Positions 1 to 11,900 of a stretch of DNA of 64,000 bases are shown in pieces (within the stretch, counting starts at the first letter, position 1; each line of letters starts with the position of its first letter). Origin of the DNA: Scedosporium boydii (Eukaryota > Ascomycota > Sordariomycetes > Microascales > Microascaceae). The notes under the pieces were generated by a model that worked only from the letters and a program-made list of their open reading frames with translations, was not told the origin of the DNA and made no database searches. The stretch covers positions 124,001-188,000 of the forward strand of contig NJFT01000060.1 in assembly GCA_002221725.1 (NCBI GenBank). The letters run 5' to 3'. The position numbers were made by a program, and so were the translations under genes.

Positions 1-2603
1 AAACATTTACACCATTCTGTGCAGATGGCAAAGTGGTCTTTTGAAAGTTACCATCTCGTAGAGATGTGATTGATCAGTCCTCCATACTCTTTCTGCACCC
101 CCCGAGGTCGCCGGTTGAGAGCCCCTGTTACACGTGCAAAGTTGGCAACACCTCCTCTGGCGTACAACTACAAATAGAAGGTACAAATCGGAAGCGTACT
201 GCGGCTACAGGACGAGAACGGGATGCTTGAATTAAACGACTACACTAGTTTACGCCATGAGATCTCGGTCCACGATATGCTCGACATTCCCTTTTCCCGT
301 GAGGAGCTCTCTGCGCGTATACTAATCACACTAGGCTTTGGAGAGGCATATTCTGTTTGGAGCTAACTATAGCGTGCACTGTACATCTCCATTTATAGTG
401 TGTGTTTTTTGAGCGATGGCATGGTCGAGCCGATTAAACTGGCCTGTGATTGGGAGAATCAATTCACCCAAGCCTGTGAGTATAACATCGACCAGCCCAT
501 GTACCATCAAAGTACTCGAGAACTGATCGTTCGTCTGCATAAGTCATTGTGAAGTTGTTCCGTTCACAGCGTCGTGGGAGTGCGCCATCAGTTTTAAACT
601 CGAGGCAGGTGACAGAAGGTAGATCCGTTTTACGAAGGCTGGATGGTACCATCTCCGGCACCTTCACCACAGCCGACTCGTACTTCGTACAATTGTTGCT
701 CCGTCTTCCGGCAGCCTGAGCATGCTCAACTCCCTGTTGTCGTCGCGTTCCCCTGAGGCAAGCCAGAGTTGCATTTACACGCCCTCCATGACCCGCTCGC
801 TTACACCCCTCCCAGAACACCGATGATACTGTAGGTTTACCTGTACATATGTCTGACTTCGAATTCGTTTTTTCCTTCTTCTTTTTCTTCGACGAGTCAA
901 ATGTACAGTTGCAGGATTGTACATTCGGCAAATTGAATCACTTCCGTCTTGTTCGTTGGCGTCGTAGTGCTGTATTGTTATTTGATGAAGTCCCAGTAGC
1001 GGCGGCAATCACGGCGCGCCGTCTCGCCTCCATGGAGCCATTTTGATGCTCTTCTCATACTTCACACGCCCGCCCACCACACGCAAACGCACACACACAC
1101 ACACTCACTCGCACAAGACATGCGCATACGCACCCACACGCTAATTTTCATCTCACACGCCCACTGTCACTTTTCACGCCCACACACTCCCACACTTCCC
1201 TTCCTGTACTCTCTGACTAGCAAAGGGGCTTGCCTACATGACATTACATTACATTCGATGTACACGGCGTATGGACACCTAGCTAGCTCACCAATGCATG
1301 CCTGTGGATTCCAGGTACCTCGCTGTATGTACGTACTGTACCCGGCGCACACATTTCTCGACTTTTGCCATCTATGTAGGTCGCTCTCTTTTACAGTCCC
1401 AGGTATTGGCATGTAGTTTAGTTGTTTAAAGAAACGCCGTCTTAATGCAATGGGTCCATGGCGCTTCCTTTCCCGACTCCAGTCTGTCCGCAATAGCTAG
1501 CCCGTCCGGGTTTATATATCCTTGCTCTCCCCGGACTTCTTGTCCTTAAACATCTTGGATCACTAGCCGATCATCAACCTTCTTCTCTCCCGCTTGCCCT
1601 TTCCCGCCAGTCCCTTGCTCACTCTAAGACCGATTGGTCTTGGCAATGGTCTGGTTTTCTTTGGAGCTTGTCAGTTTCCTTTGCTTGTACATTACGTCCT
1701 TGTGTTTGCTGGTTGTTTGCCTCTCCGGTATATGTCAGATGCTGGCTGGTGTTGAGACATCACATCGACTTTCACACTCTCGTTTATTGTTTTGCGTACT
1801 CTCCCCAAAGCCCATGCTCATCGAGACCCTTTTCCTCAAAGCACTCGTCCATCCTTTTACTATAACAGCTCTCCAAGCAACAAAAAAGCCTCCACGGCTT
1901 TCTATCTACCTACCTTCCCTACCTAGAGGACTGTGACCTGGAAGCATAGTGTTACTGCTTCCTAGTGTAGTGACTCTCAAAATATATTGAGAACTACATC
2001 CTGAGTGGCAAACCCATATCTCCCATAGAACTCCAGGGGAGTAAGGACCACCTCCCACACTTTTATAACCCATATACGCCCACACACTCTCTCGTCGATC
2101 GAGCTCGGCATTCGGTCTCCGCAGCTTTCCAAAACATCTTCAAAATACGGCCTCAACACTTCTAGGCCTCCCCGCGGCTTGTAGCGTACCGACCCAACCA
2201 TCCCATCCTAGGGTTGCCCCGGAGGCAAATAGGAGGGAAAAGGGACGAGCCCATCAACCGAAATTATATCCACTTCAAAGTCTTTGCACAGGAAGAGCGC
2301 CTCTTTGCTCTCAGACCCACCAACATCATATACAAACCCCGGTCCAAGTCTCCTTTCCGATTATAAGGGGCCCCAACTGGAAAGGTAGAGAGAGAATAGG
2401 AACAACTGAAGAACACTTCTGCAGAGTTTCTTCGGCGGGCTTGTGGGAATAAAACCTTTTTTGCTCTCGACTGTTGTTGCCTTTCTTCCAACCTCCGTTT
2501 TCCAGCTTTCTCCCCCTCTTCTTCACCTCTCGTACAGTTCAGCGTACAACGCCGTCTTACAACTACATATCGAGACCGTGATCTCAAACCCAGGCCTCCA
2601 AGT
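1..2603. other. Intergenic region upstream of the GT2 gene
   Basis: No supportable gene: the open frames here are short, overlap on both strands and resemble no family I know. The stretch contains a CA-rich microsatellite around 1083-1200 and one copy of the dispersed motif TACTTCGTAC at 681-690. Pyrimidine-rich DNA just before 2604 (about 2455-2540) looks like the promoter or 5' leader of the glycosyltransferase gene. Confidence 0.6.
1511..1640 (+). promoter_or_regulatory. Possible distal promoter: TATA-like element followed by CT-rich tract
   Basis: A TATATA element at 1513-1518 is followed by about 120 bases rich in C and T, the arrangement seen at many fungal promoters. No convincing coding region follows directly. 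It could be a distal start for the glycosyltransferase gene at 2604 or be meaningless. This is inference from composition only. Confidence 0.2.
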
Positions 2604-4282
2604 ATGGCGTTCAAAATACTTTTCGGCCTAGTCCAGTTGGATTTCGACTTTCTCCAGTCAACAAAGTTCTGGATCTACATTTTCTGGGCTACGTGGTACG
2701 TTTTCTTTGTGCCCTAGTTGTATTCGACCTTGTCTAACCTAATCTCCAGGCTTTGGCGATATGTACGCCTTTTTGGCAATGTCATCAGCCACTGGCGCTA
2801 CAAGTCCAAACCCATCCCCACCAAGCCAACACTCACCTCTGATGATGTGACGGTCATCATTCCCACTATCCACAATGTTTTCGAGGAACTACGAAAACCA
2901 CTTTTGAGCATTCTTGCCTGCAACCCAGCAGAACTGATTCTGGTAACTCCGATTGACAAGTACGATGGTCTCAGGAAGCTCGCTGGCTCGCTTGGCTATG
3001 ATAACATCCAGGTTCTCTATACCCCAATTGCCAACAAGCGGCTGCAAGTGTGTGAAGCACTGCCTAGAGTCCGGACGAAGATTACAGTCATGGCAGATGA
3101 TGACGTTACTTGGCCTTCAACCATGATGCCTTGGCTCCTTGCTCCTTTCGAGGATCCTCGCATTGGTGGTGTCGGAACTTGCCAGCGAGTCGCCCGTATC
3201 TGGGAAGGCCCCTGGAGCTCTCGCATCTTTAACTGGCTTGGGGCAGCGTATATCGAGCGAAGGAACTTTGAGATCTCGGCGACGCACAACATCGACGGCG
3301 GCACATCTTGCATGTCGGGCAGAACTGGCGCATACCGCTCCGAGATCCTCTCGAGCCACGATTTCCTCGAGGGTTTCAAGACGGAGAAGTGGTGCAGCTA
3401 CATCCTCAATGCGGACGACGACAACTTCGTAACTCGATGGCTGGTGAACCATCAGTGGAAGACGTGGGTTCAGTATCACCCGGAATGCGAGATCGAGACG
3501 ACGCTCGAGAACAGCACGAAGTTCCTGTACCAGTGTTCGAGGTGGGCGAGAAGTAACTGGCGAAGCAATTACACTAGCCTCGTTCGGGACCGCTACGTCC
3601 TCACGTAAGTGATTAATGACTCCACCCCCTGCAGACCCTTTCCCATCTGGCCTAATGCTAACCCTTGATCTGCTAGTCAACAACCCTGGTGTACCTATGC
3701 CCTCCACCTCACGACGTTCACATCCCTGTCCTTTGCCGTTGACCCTTTACTTGTGTACTCGTTATGGCGAGCTACTGGAGAATGGGACGTTGAGAATCGG
3801 AAGCGAGTAGTTTTGGCTCAGCTCATTTTCATGTTCTGCTTCGTCAAGGTCGTCAAGCTGATCGGCCTCTTCCGCCGAAACCCCAGCGACGTGATGTTCC
3901 TACCTGTCTCGATTATCTTTGGCTACTTCCACGGGTTAATCAAGCTCTACGCGCTCTGCACGCTTAATATGGTACGGCCGACTGACGGAGAGAGCTATAC
4001 ATAAGCTTCATATCAACCTTGTGAGCTTTTCGAGTGCTAACCCAATTCTAGACCTCTTGGGGAAGCCGAGCTGACGCTGACGCGAACGACAACGTCCGTC
4101 TGACACCACGTCCCAAGCGAGCCTCGAGTCTTACGACTCCTCCTGGTCGGGGCCATCTCATCCGCTACCAAGACGAGCGAACTCGATCCGAAAAGACCTC
4201 GAAATGGCCTATCGCCCGAACGGAGAAATGCGACGGGGAGATTGCCAACGAAAAGACGCCTCTATTCTCGACGCCTAATTAA
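2604..4282 (+). CDS. Glycosyltransferase family 2, membrane polysaccharide synthase
   Basis: Proposed exons are 2604-2695, 2750-3604, 3677-3971 and 4052-4282, encoding about 490 residues. Each intron has GT/AG ends, and the last has a CTAAC branch point. An N-terminal membrane segment is followed by a GT-A catalytic domain with the expected GT2 motifs: the metal-binding ADDD at residues 146-149, a second acidic motif ADDDN near 252-256, and QxxRW at 292-296, which marks processive cellulose/hyaluronan/chitin-type synthases. Three hydrophobic segments follow, probably forming a translocation channel in the plasma membrane, and then a basic, hydrophilic cytoplasmic tail. The family resembles the fungal GT2 protein required for hyphal extension in plant-pathogenic ascomycetes; its product has not been firmly identified. 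The start is the first ATG in frame with the exon 2 reading. Confidence 0.88.
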
Positions 4283-5953
4283 AGAAGGATTCGGATGGCC
4301 CGTACCTCGACGAACGGTTTTCGAGCTAGCACGAGCGATTTCAGCCCTTCTACATGACTGCACATGACCAACGAAGATTTGCATTTTCAGTTACCTCTTC
4401 ACGAAATACTAAATTGACGACGTGATGAACAAACAAATGGCGACAGGGACCTTTTTTTTTTCCTTTCTCTTTCTTTTTCCTTCTTCTGTTGTTTCTCCTC
4501 TCTTCTTCAGCTTTGGAGCTTCTCTAATTCTCAGGAGATTCCTCATTTTCTCCTCTCACCCCCCCTCTCTTTTTTATATTGATATGTTTTATTCATCGTC
4601 TGTTACTTGGCCTGCTCTGGCCGTAGCTGGCCATTAATGTTGCATCTGGAGCAGGGGGAAAGGGAAATTAAAAAAAGTGCCAGAAGGCTTGGCATCGAGG
4701 GTCTATAGAAAGGGTCTTCGGATGGTAAAAGTTTCGTCTTTTTTTCTTCTTTTTTTGTGCTTCGACTTTTTGTCCGAATTTTCTTCTTCTCTTTTCGATT
4801 TCTTTTTTCCTTGGTCACATTTTCTTCTCAAAATGGTGAGAAGCGGTTCGGTTATGAATACAGACGGACGGGTTAAGGCAAGAGTCAGGCTACATTACAT
4901 GCAAGGTGAAATGCATAACGAGGCCATCGAGTCTCTGGCGGGTTTGTGTCAGACCTCAATGACGTCCTGTTCCCATCCCATCGTGCCTACTTGATTGTAT
5001 TGTTGTCAATTGGACCATATTACGTCACTTAGTAAAACGGCGGCGATTTCCGGATGACCAGTACGCCCAAGAAACTGATCCTTCTGAGGAGAGGCATCTA
5101 CTTCGTAGTCCTAAATATCATTCGGGTGTAAGAGGATTGGTGTACGAAGTAGAAGAATTTTGAGCCAGTCACTCGTTATGTGATAATATTAGACGTGATT
5201 CTCGGCCTCGAATAGGTGGAGATTATTTAGTGTGGCCGGAATAGGAAGTACAATCATCGGTCGAAAAGAGAGGCCTGGCCAATGAATCGAAGGAGATGTC
5301 AGGACTTCGAATTAAGTCTGCACTAGCTGAGGCGAGATGTTCAATGAGAATTGAAGCCTCATATGACCGTGGCAGGTGACAGACGGGAAGCTGGGAGGTC
5401 CTGTGGAGCCACACCATTGCGGGGACGGCAACAGGACTCAAGGATATACGAGTGCACTGAGTATGCGTACGATGGCGAAAAAGAAAGGTAATTTGATGAT
5501 CCATGGCCCTTCTAGACGCGGCCCATGGACACCACGATTTCGTACAATCGACGCTTCATTCTCCTATTAGTCGACTGGACGCCGACCTTTCTGCAGGCAG
5601 TACCGAAATTGGATTCATCACCCTTTGCGTCTTGATAGACAGCATTCCGTGGATCTGTGGCCCAACCCCATGAGCAGTTTTTGCTTCCGTTTTTGCGGAC
5701 TTTGTGTGGACGGGGGGCTTTAGGTTTATTTCATGTCGATGCATGCACATGAACGCCACCGGCAAGATATTGAGACAGCAACAAGCTACCTACACTAGCC
5801 ATTCGGGATTTAGAGTGGAGCCTATTTGCATCGTGTACATTATATCTCAGGGAAGGCCTGGCTACTTCTGTGGAAAGGCGGCAGATATTGCAGTGCTTTC
5901 TAGAACCGTGCAGGGATGATGTGTGATTTGATCGTTGCAGAATTGTTGAATCG

Positions 5954-5979
5954 TTTGATATTTCATACGAAATATCAAA
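5954..5979. repeat. Perfect 11-bp inverted repeat (hairpin, 4-nt loop)
   Basis: TTTGATATTTC at 5954-5964 is followed by the loop ATAC and then the exact reverse complement at 5969-5979. No poly-U tract of a typical terminator follows, and no gene lies nearby. Confidence 0.8.
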
Positions 5980-8900
5980 AGTGTTATCACCCCCTTGACG
6001 ATAATTGTGGAGGAAACAGCGCGGAGGGGTTGGACATGAGAGCCTGGGGTCAGTCTCGGAAATAACGTTATTAGTGTCGAAGGCAAGCTATGATAGCGTG
6101 TGGTGTACACTAGCCGACATGCAAAGACGGGGCTTGCTCTAGGCGATAAGAGAGGTTCAAGAGAAGCGTGATTTTTGGGGGCGTGTTTTATTCCCTTTCG
6201 TGGCGTCTTTAGATTGCGTCCCTTGCCAGGTTGACCCTTGTTCGGCGATGGAGGTTGAGGCTCGGACGGGGGGCATGGAGCGACGATCCGTGGCCCGAGG
6301 TCGACCGCTTCCGCGTCCGGGGTTGGTCAGGCTAGGGCAGGGGAAAGGCTCAACCCACCCCACCCGAGTGATCGTCGATGACGGGATTGGAGAGGGGGCA
6401 GGCAGGCAAATGGCAATGGAAGGGGCAGGAAAAAAAAAAATAACAAAGACAAGCACAGGGATGCCGGAGAGATGCGGGGAAAGGGGCGGGCGGAGATGTG
6501 CAAGGAAAGAGCATGAATTATACTACTCGTGTACGAAGTACTTACAAGTAGCTTACGACGTGCAGAAGGTGGATGGAAGGGAGGAAGGAGAGCACTTGAG
6601 GGCTTGCTTTGGCTGAGCTAGGGTCGGCGAAGTGCATTGCTTTTTAGACGAGCTTGATTCGAGGCAGAAGCATTAATAGAAACATGGGCCTTTCTTGCCT
6701 CGAGGTATTTTCTGCGCGGCTTGAACGCCACACCGACCCGCGATGAAGAAAGAGATACACGTTGGGGTCCGTACATTTTGTACCAGCTGAATCAACGCCG
6801 TTGAGAAGCACGGCAGAGGCGCAGCACGCGACGTGAGGAAAGTACGAGCTGGCAAGCCAACCCCTACTTCTGTAATTGTCCCCCATTCACACTCGCAACT
6901 ACCTTGACCCTGCTGTTGAGGATTGCGTAATAAGGTGAGATGCAGCTTCTGCTTTTGTCGTCGCCAAGCCAACATTGGCGACCTACGAAGCACTTCACAG
7001 AACGCCTCAATTGGCAATGGAGCCTCGAAATTGACAACACCCGTGACTCGAGAGGAGGGGGTCCTTTTCTGCTTCACATGTGGTTCTTGGTCAAATACAA
7101 TTGTAGCGATTATAGGAACTCCACTCGACGACACTAAAGGTCCAGATGAGGGGTTTTGCGCATTACTGAATTCGCAGATATGCAATTTCTAATGTAGAGC
7201 TCGTTTCAAGGAGCTACGGCGGGCAGGCTGCTTCTTGCTTTTTCCCTTCTTCTGCTTCTTTTTATTTCCTTATTTTTTGCTTTTCTTCAATGTTTTCTTT
7301 TTTCGGTCATCTTTGCCCTACCCTGCAAGGATGATTTGTATGCGGATATGTTGCGCAGTGGGGTGGAGTCAATTGGCACTAAGAACGCAAACTGAACGGC
7401 AGTATCGTGCGAGTCCGGGCAAGGCGTCCAGGGGTCTGCGGGGGTTGTAAGCTCACGGCAAGAGAACATCGACTGATCAATTGATCTTCGCGGGTATATA
7501 AATCCTCTCTAATGGGAGAAAGTACTGCAGGTTGCATCTGCAGCAAACTGTACTTGGTGAACCATGGAAACGTCAAAAGTTATGGCATGAATTCGCGAAT
7601 TGATACGACTTGAGTACTCTTCTTGACTGCCAGGCATGCACTTGCTCAAGGTGGTATTAGTTGAAGAACAGAGAGAGAAACAAACGTCAAACTGCGCCAA
7701 GCCGATCACTCTCCTCGATCAATATACTACGAACTAATTACTTCGTGCAAAGCTTCGAGGCAACTGCAACCATTCGTTGTCGCCTTGAGCCATGACCAGT
7801 ATGGCAATAAATGCGAGGGCGCGTGGCAGCTCGCCTTATTTGATGTTTGGCCCGACCACACAGACATCGCTGACTACGAATAGGGACAAGGATAACGCCA
7901 GGCCAGGCGACTCCTCCTGTTCTCGACGCTAACGGGATCGAGGGACGATCATTTGAAGCATGATGACGGGCATGGGTTAGAAGAAGCTTGGACAGGGCAC
8001 GGACTCTCACTGGTGTGCGCGACCATCCTAGTTCAACTTGATTATTGAATTTTGTCGACCAAAAGGTGACCGACGAGGCCGAGGCTGCGATGGGGAAGTT
8101 ACTTGTATGTGCCACTCGACTCGTGATGCTTACTTCGTACTTACTAGTCTGGGAGTATGGCGCATGTTGACAGCCCTACCACGTCGATATTTGAATCGAT
8201 GTACAAAGGGCTTCAATAATACCTGCTCAAGATACGAGGCCGAGTACGAAGTATTGATTGATCCTACCTGCTCCTACCTGTCTTGACGTAGCTTTCCAAT
8301 CCCACTCCTACAGTAATCTCCCTACAAAGTATCTTCCGTCAGATTGAGCTCCTCCTCGCTTACTTTGTACGGATCCATACAGATCCATTATCAATTGATT
8401 TGAGAAACTCGCAGTAGCACCTTGTCAGGATATTCCTCCGGACTGATGCTACGATGGCCCTGAGCTAGCAGGCTGCGACACTGACGCCAGCCTGCCCACT
8501 GTGACCCACGAGCTAATGCACCTCGCGACGACTTGCACTAGTCACTGAAATGTTGTAAGTCGGAAGTATCGACGAAGCCTTTCAAGTCGAACGAGCAGAC
8601 TGTGCCTTTATTGTGTAGCACCGCATCGAAATAATACTTCAACGCCCAATATTCAATTCTCTACTTACACTACGCCAATTGCCAATTTCCAAGGTATTTG
8701 CTAGGGCCCAAGGGCAATCAATGGGTTTTTTGATCCATCTCGATTCTAATTTGCAATCTTACGACCACAACATCGACGTCCTTGATGATGCTATCCGCTA
8801 AATTCCATCGGGCTATCGAGTCGCGACATGGTGCAACTATGCACTGTAATCGGATGAACAATGCATCAACTTCCGAGTCTAGAAACAGACATGTAACCTT

Positions 8901-11900
8901 TTAGAATAAGTGTGCAAAAAAAGGGACCTATTACGATTGGGCGGCATTGTGTGGGTGTGGTTATGTGGATGTTAAAATCTTAGGACCGGCACGCGCTTAG
9001 CCCCTTCCTCTCGGACCTGCGTCTGCACGACGCACAAAATGGTTATCCATGTCTCATAGTGCGGCCGGCTGTTCTGTTTGGGTGTGTCGTGCTTGGGTAA
9101 GACCACACCAGATTCGCTAGGACATGGATGGCTCAATTGATTGATGGACTCGATCCGATGACATTTTGTGCTGTGCGTCCGTCCCCCTCCAACAAGCACA
9201 TGCCAAATTTGATTGATCTGTTCTTCGTGGCTTGCGCCTGCCACGAGTCGCAGGAGGTATCACCCGTAGTACCGTACGAAGTACCTCTGTCCAATTGTCT
9301 TTTAATGTTGTCACAAACTCGAGTGGGGAAGACGCCGGCCGGAGCCCTCCAGTCGCATGTACGAAGTGGAAAGGGCGATGAACGGCTTGTGGAGTGTGGA
9401 CTGATTCCGGACGCGGGTGAGCGACATTGGAGAACGGCAACCGCGACCTGGGCGGCCAGCCGGTTGTACCTCGTAAACTGGGAAGGAAGGAACATGAGCG
9501 CCCAATTGATTTGATGAGCATGATTTTCATCGTGTCCGGCCCAACTCGCACTGACACATGTTGTCCCCGAAGTGAGATCGCTGCATTTGATTTTGCAGCG
9601 AATACGATCAATCCTAGCCTCCGTCAAGGAACGGCTCTCAGGTTATCGGCATAGGACAGCGGGTTGATGCCCGCTTGATTAATTCCTCGGAGCCTCTCTT
9701 GTTCCCTCGCCGAGGTACCGTTTCACTTTCGGGCCTGCTACGGTGTCAATTCTTTTGCTGCACTATCCCACACGGAGAAGTCCAGAGCCAGGCACCAGAG
9801 GATTCGATTCCCTGTGTGAAAATCTTAATTCTCTGCTTGTCATCTGCAAGGGTCTCCTCTTCTATTTTGTTTCTTTTTCTCCGCCAGGCCAGACACAGCC
9901 CCAACTAGGATGGCACTGACGGCAAGCCACATGAACTGATGGTCATTACACTACTAGTAAGCTCCGGGCTTCGGTGAGAGACCGTTCCGGGGCTTGTTCA
10001 CGGATTCCGGGGTCCCTTTCCACGGGCAATTTGAGGAAACGGATATGGAAGGTCGGTATAACTGGAGCCATTAGGATGTTCGGTCCGATTTACACAACTT
10101 CCGGGCGGTCTTCTTTCTTCGTACACCTTGCTCCACAGCGCTCTCGACAGAGGAGGTGAGACGGCTTTTTTTTCGACTTTGCTCACTTATCATATTTTTT
10201 TTCTTCTTCCTATCAGGCTACGCCTACGTCCGCCCGGCCGTCTCTTCACCAGGAGAGGAGCTAAGTGAGGAGCCTTTTCAGATAAAATGCCGCGTAATGT
10301 CACCTTGCGACCCTGCAACGCACCAGGCATATCAATATTAGTGGCGTGTGGGGGCAGCCGCCGGCCCGCATCGTATCTTTGAGCCCCTCTGAAAAGTATT
10401 TTTTTGATCCATCTTGGAGTGGGCTGCATACGCCTCCAAGTCCCAGAACTAAACATTACGTACAGCGTACATTCCGAAGGACACCGATTACACGGGGGCT
10501 CTGCCGTGCCAGGTGTCTCTTTCAATGCAATGAGGGGTGCACCCTCGTACGCTATACGCGACGAGGCCTCACAATGACCTGAATCACTTACGATTTGCTC
10601 CAGTCAAGATGGCGATGAGGTGAGATTGAGACGATACCATTAATGATTGTGGGCAAGCAGATTCAACAATCAGGTTTTCTAACCACTAAATACGAGCCCT
10701 CCCTCAATTCGGCCTACGAAGATAGTGGTTGCTTCTACCATCCGATGCCATCCACTTCCCTTCCCGCCCTTCGAAAAATGAGAACTGACCAGTCTCAAAA
10801 ACGGAATAGGTCGAGTTGAGGAGAGGGAGGTGAAAGCGAACAACTGCATGGGAAATCATCAATTGCATATTGCCCAAAGGAGGTGATGCCGATGAGCCAA
10901 TGTGAAGTGTGCTATCTCTAACGGCCTGCGACTTTCAATTGAGGCTTGGCTTGAAAGTGAGATCAAAGCTCATCATCCAGTGATGTCTCTCCCATACCGA
11001 GATACCACACACAGTCGCGCACGCCGTCCACTATCACAGGTGGAATGTGCATATGCGGGAGACACTACGGCAGATTGCACCTATCAAAGGCCAAAGACAT
11101 TTGAAAGTTCCTTGTCCTCGACAGCGAAACCCCCCGCGACTTCGAGTGAGGTCGTGGTATTTTCAGCTTCAACCCCGAGATCTGCGCTTCTCATCGCCGA
11201 GGTGCGAGCGTGTCGTTTCTCATTTTTATGTATAACGGTTTTGTGAAAGAATGGAGTCCTATGAAAAAAAGATGGACCGGCGCGAGAGGGCAGGTTTAGT
11301 TTGTCCTGGAAACGCCACGTCTTCCAGCCAAAATGTCCCCACGCAACCTGCATTTCAATGAATCTTAGAAGGCAAGTGTAGCTCAATCATGTCACGGAGA
11401 ATGTTGCAGAGCCGACGGGATGGATTATCAGTGCGACTTTGACGTCGCAAAGCAGCGTTTCTCTCTCGACTTGTGCGTTCATTTCTTTCTGGTTTCACCC
11501 CGCACATGTTCAAATGCTGATGCTACTGTGAGGCTCCCATGGTTGAGCCTTGTATATACTTGGAAGTGTGCAGTGTGCAGTGTACAGGAGGGCAGCCTGT
11601 TACTGGGCGTGTCGAGCTGGCCTGGTTAGCGCCTGGAATGAGACAGAAGTCCATCGTGGCTTTCACTTCGCGAGGGGAAAGGTGAGGGGGGTTGAGTGGG
11701 TGAAGCCGCTATCCCTGTTTGCGGTTAGCGCTGAGCTGGTCTCGAAATTCAGCCTGTTCCCCAGTGGTCCCCTCACGAGTGAGAGGTTACGATCTGGCAA
11801 TTAATCGCGAGATCTATATATCTAGGGTTCAGCAAAGTGGGCTACTGCGGAAGCAAGTTCAGTGGTGTGTGTAAGCCACTACCTACCTCCTCCTCGTTAA

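Noticed and set aside
6673..7185. 170-codon minus-strand open frame with plus-strand shadow
   Set aside because: No recognisable domain, and the sequence alternates between unrelated compositions as random DNA does.
9117..9627. Three overlapping open frames of 128-164 codons on both strands
   Set aside because: Several frames are open at once over the same bases, composition is not protein-like, and no domain or splice context appears.
9796..9812. GATTCGATTCC resembling a tRNA B box
   Set aside because: No matching A box, acceptor stem or cloverleaf could be found around it.
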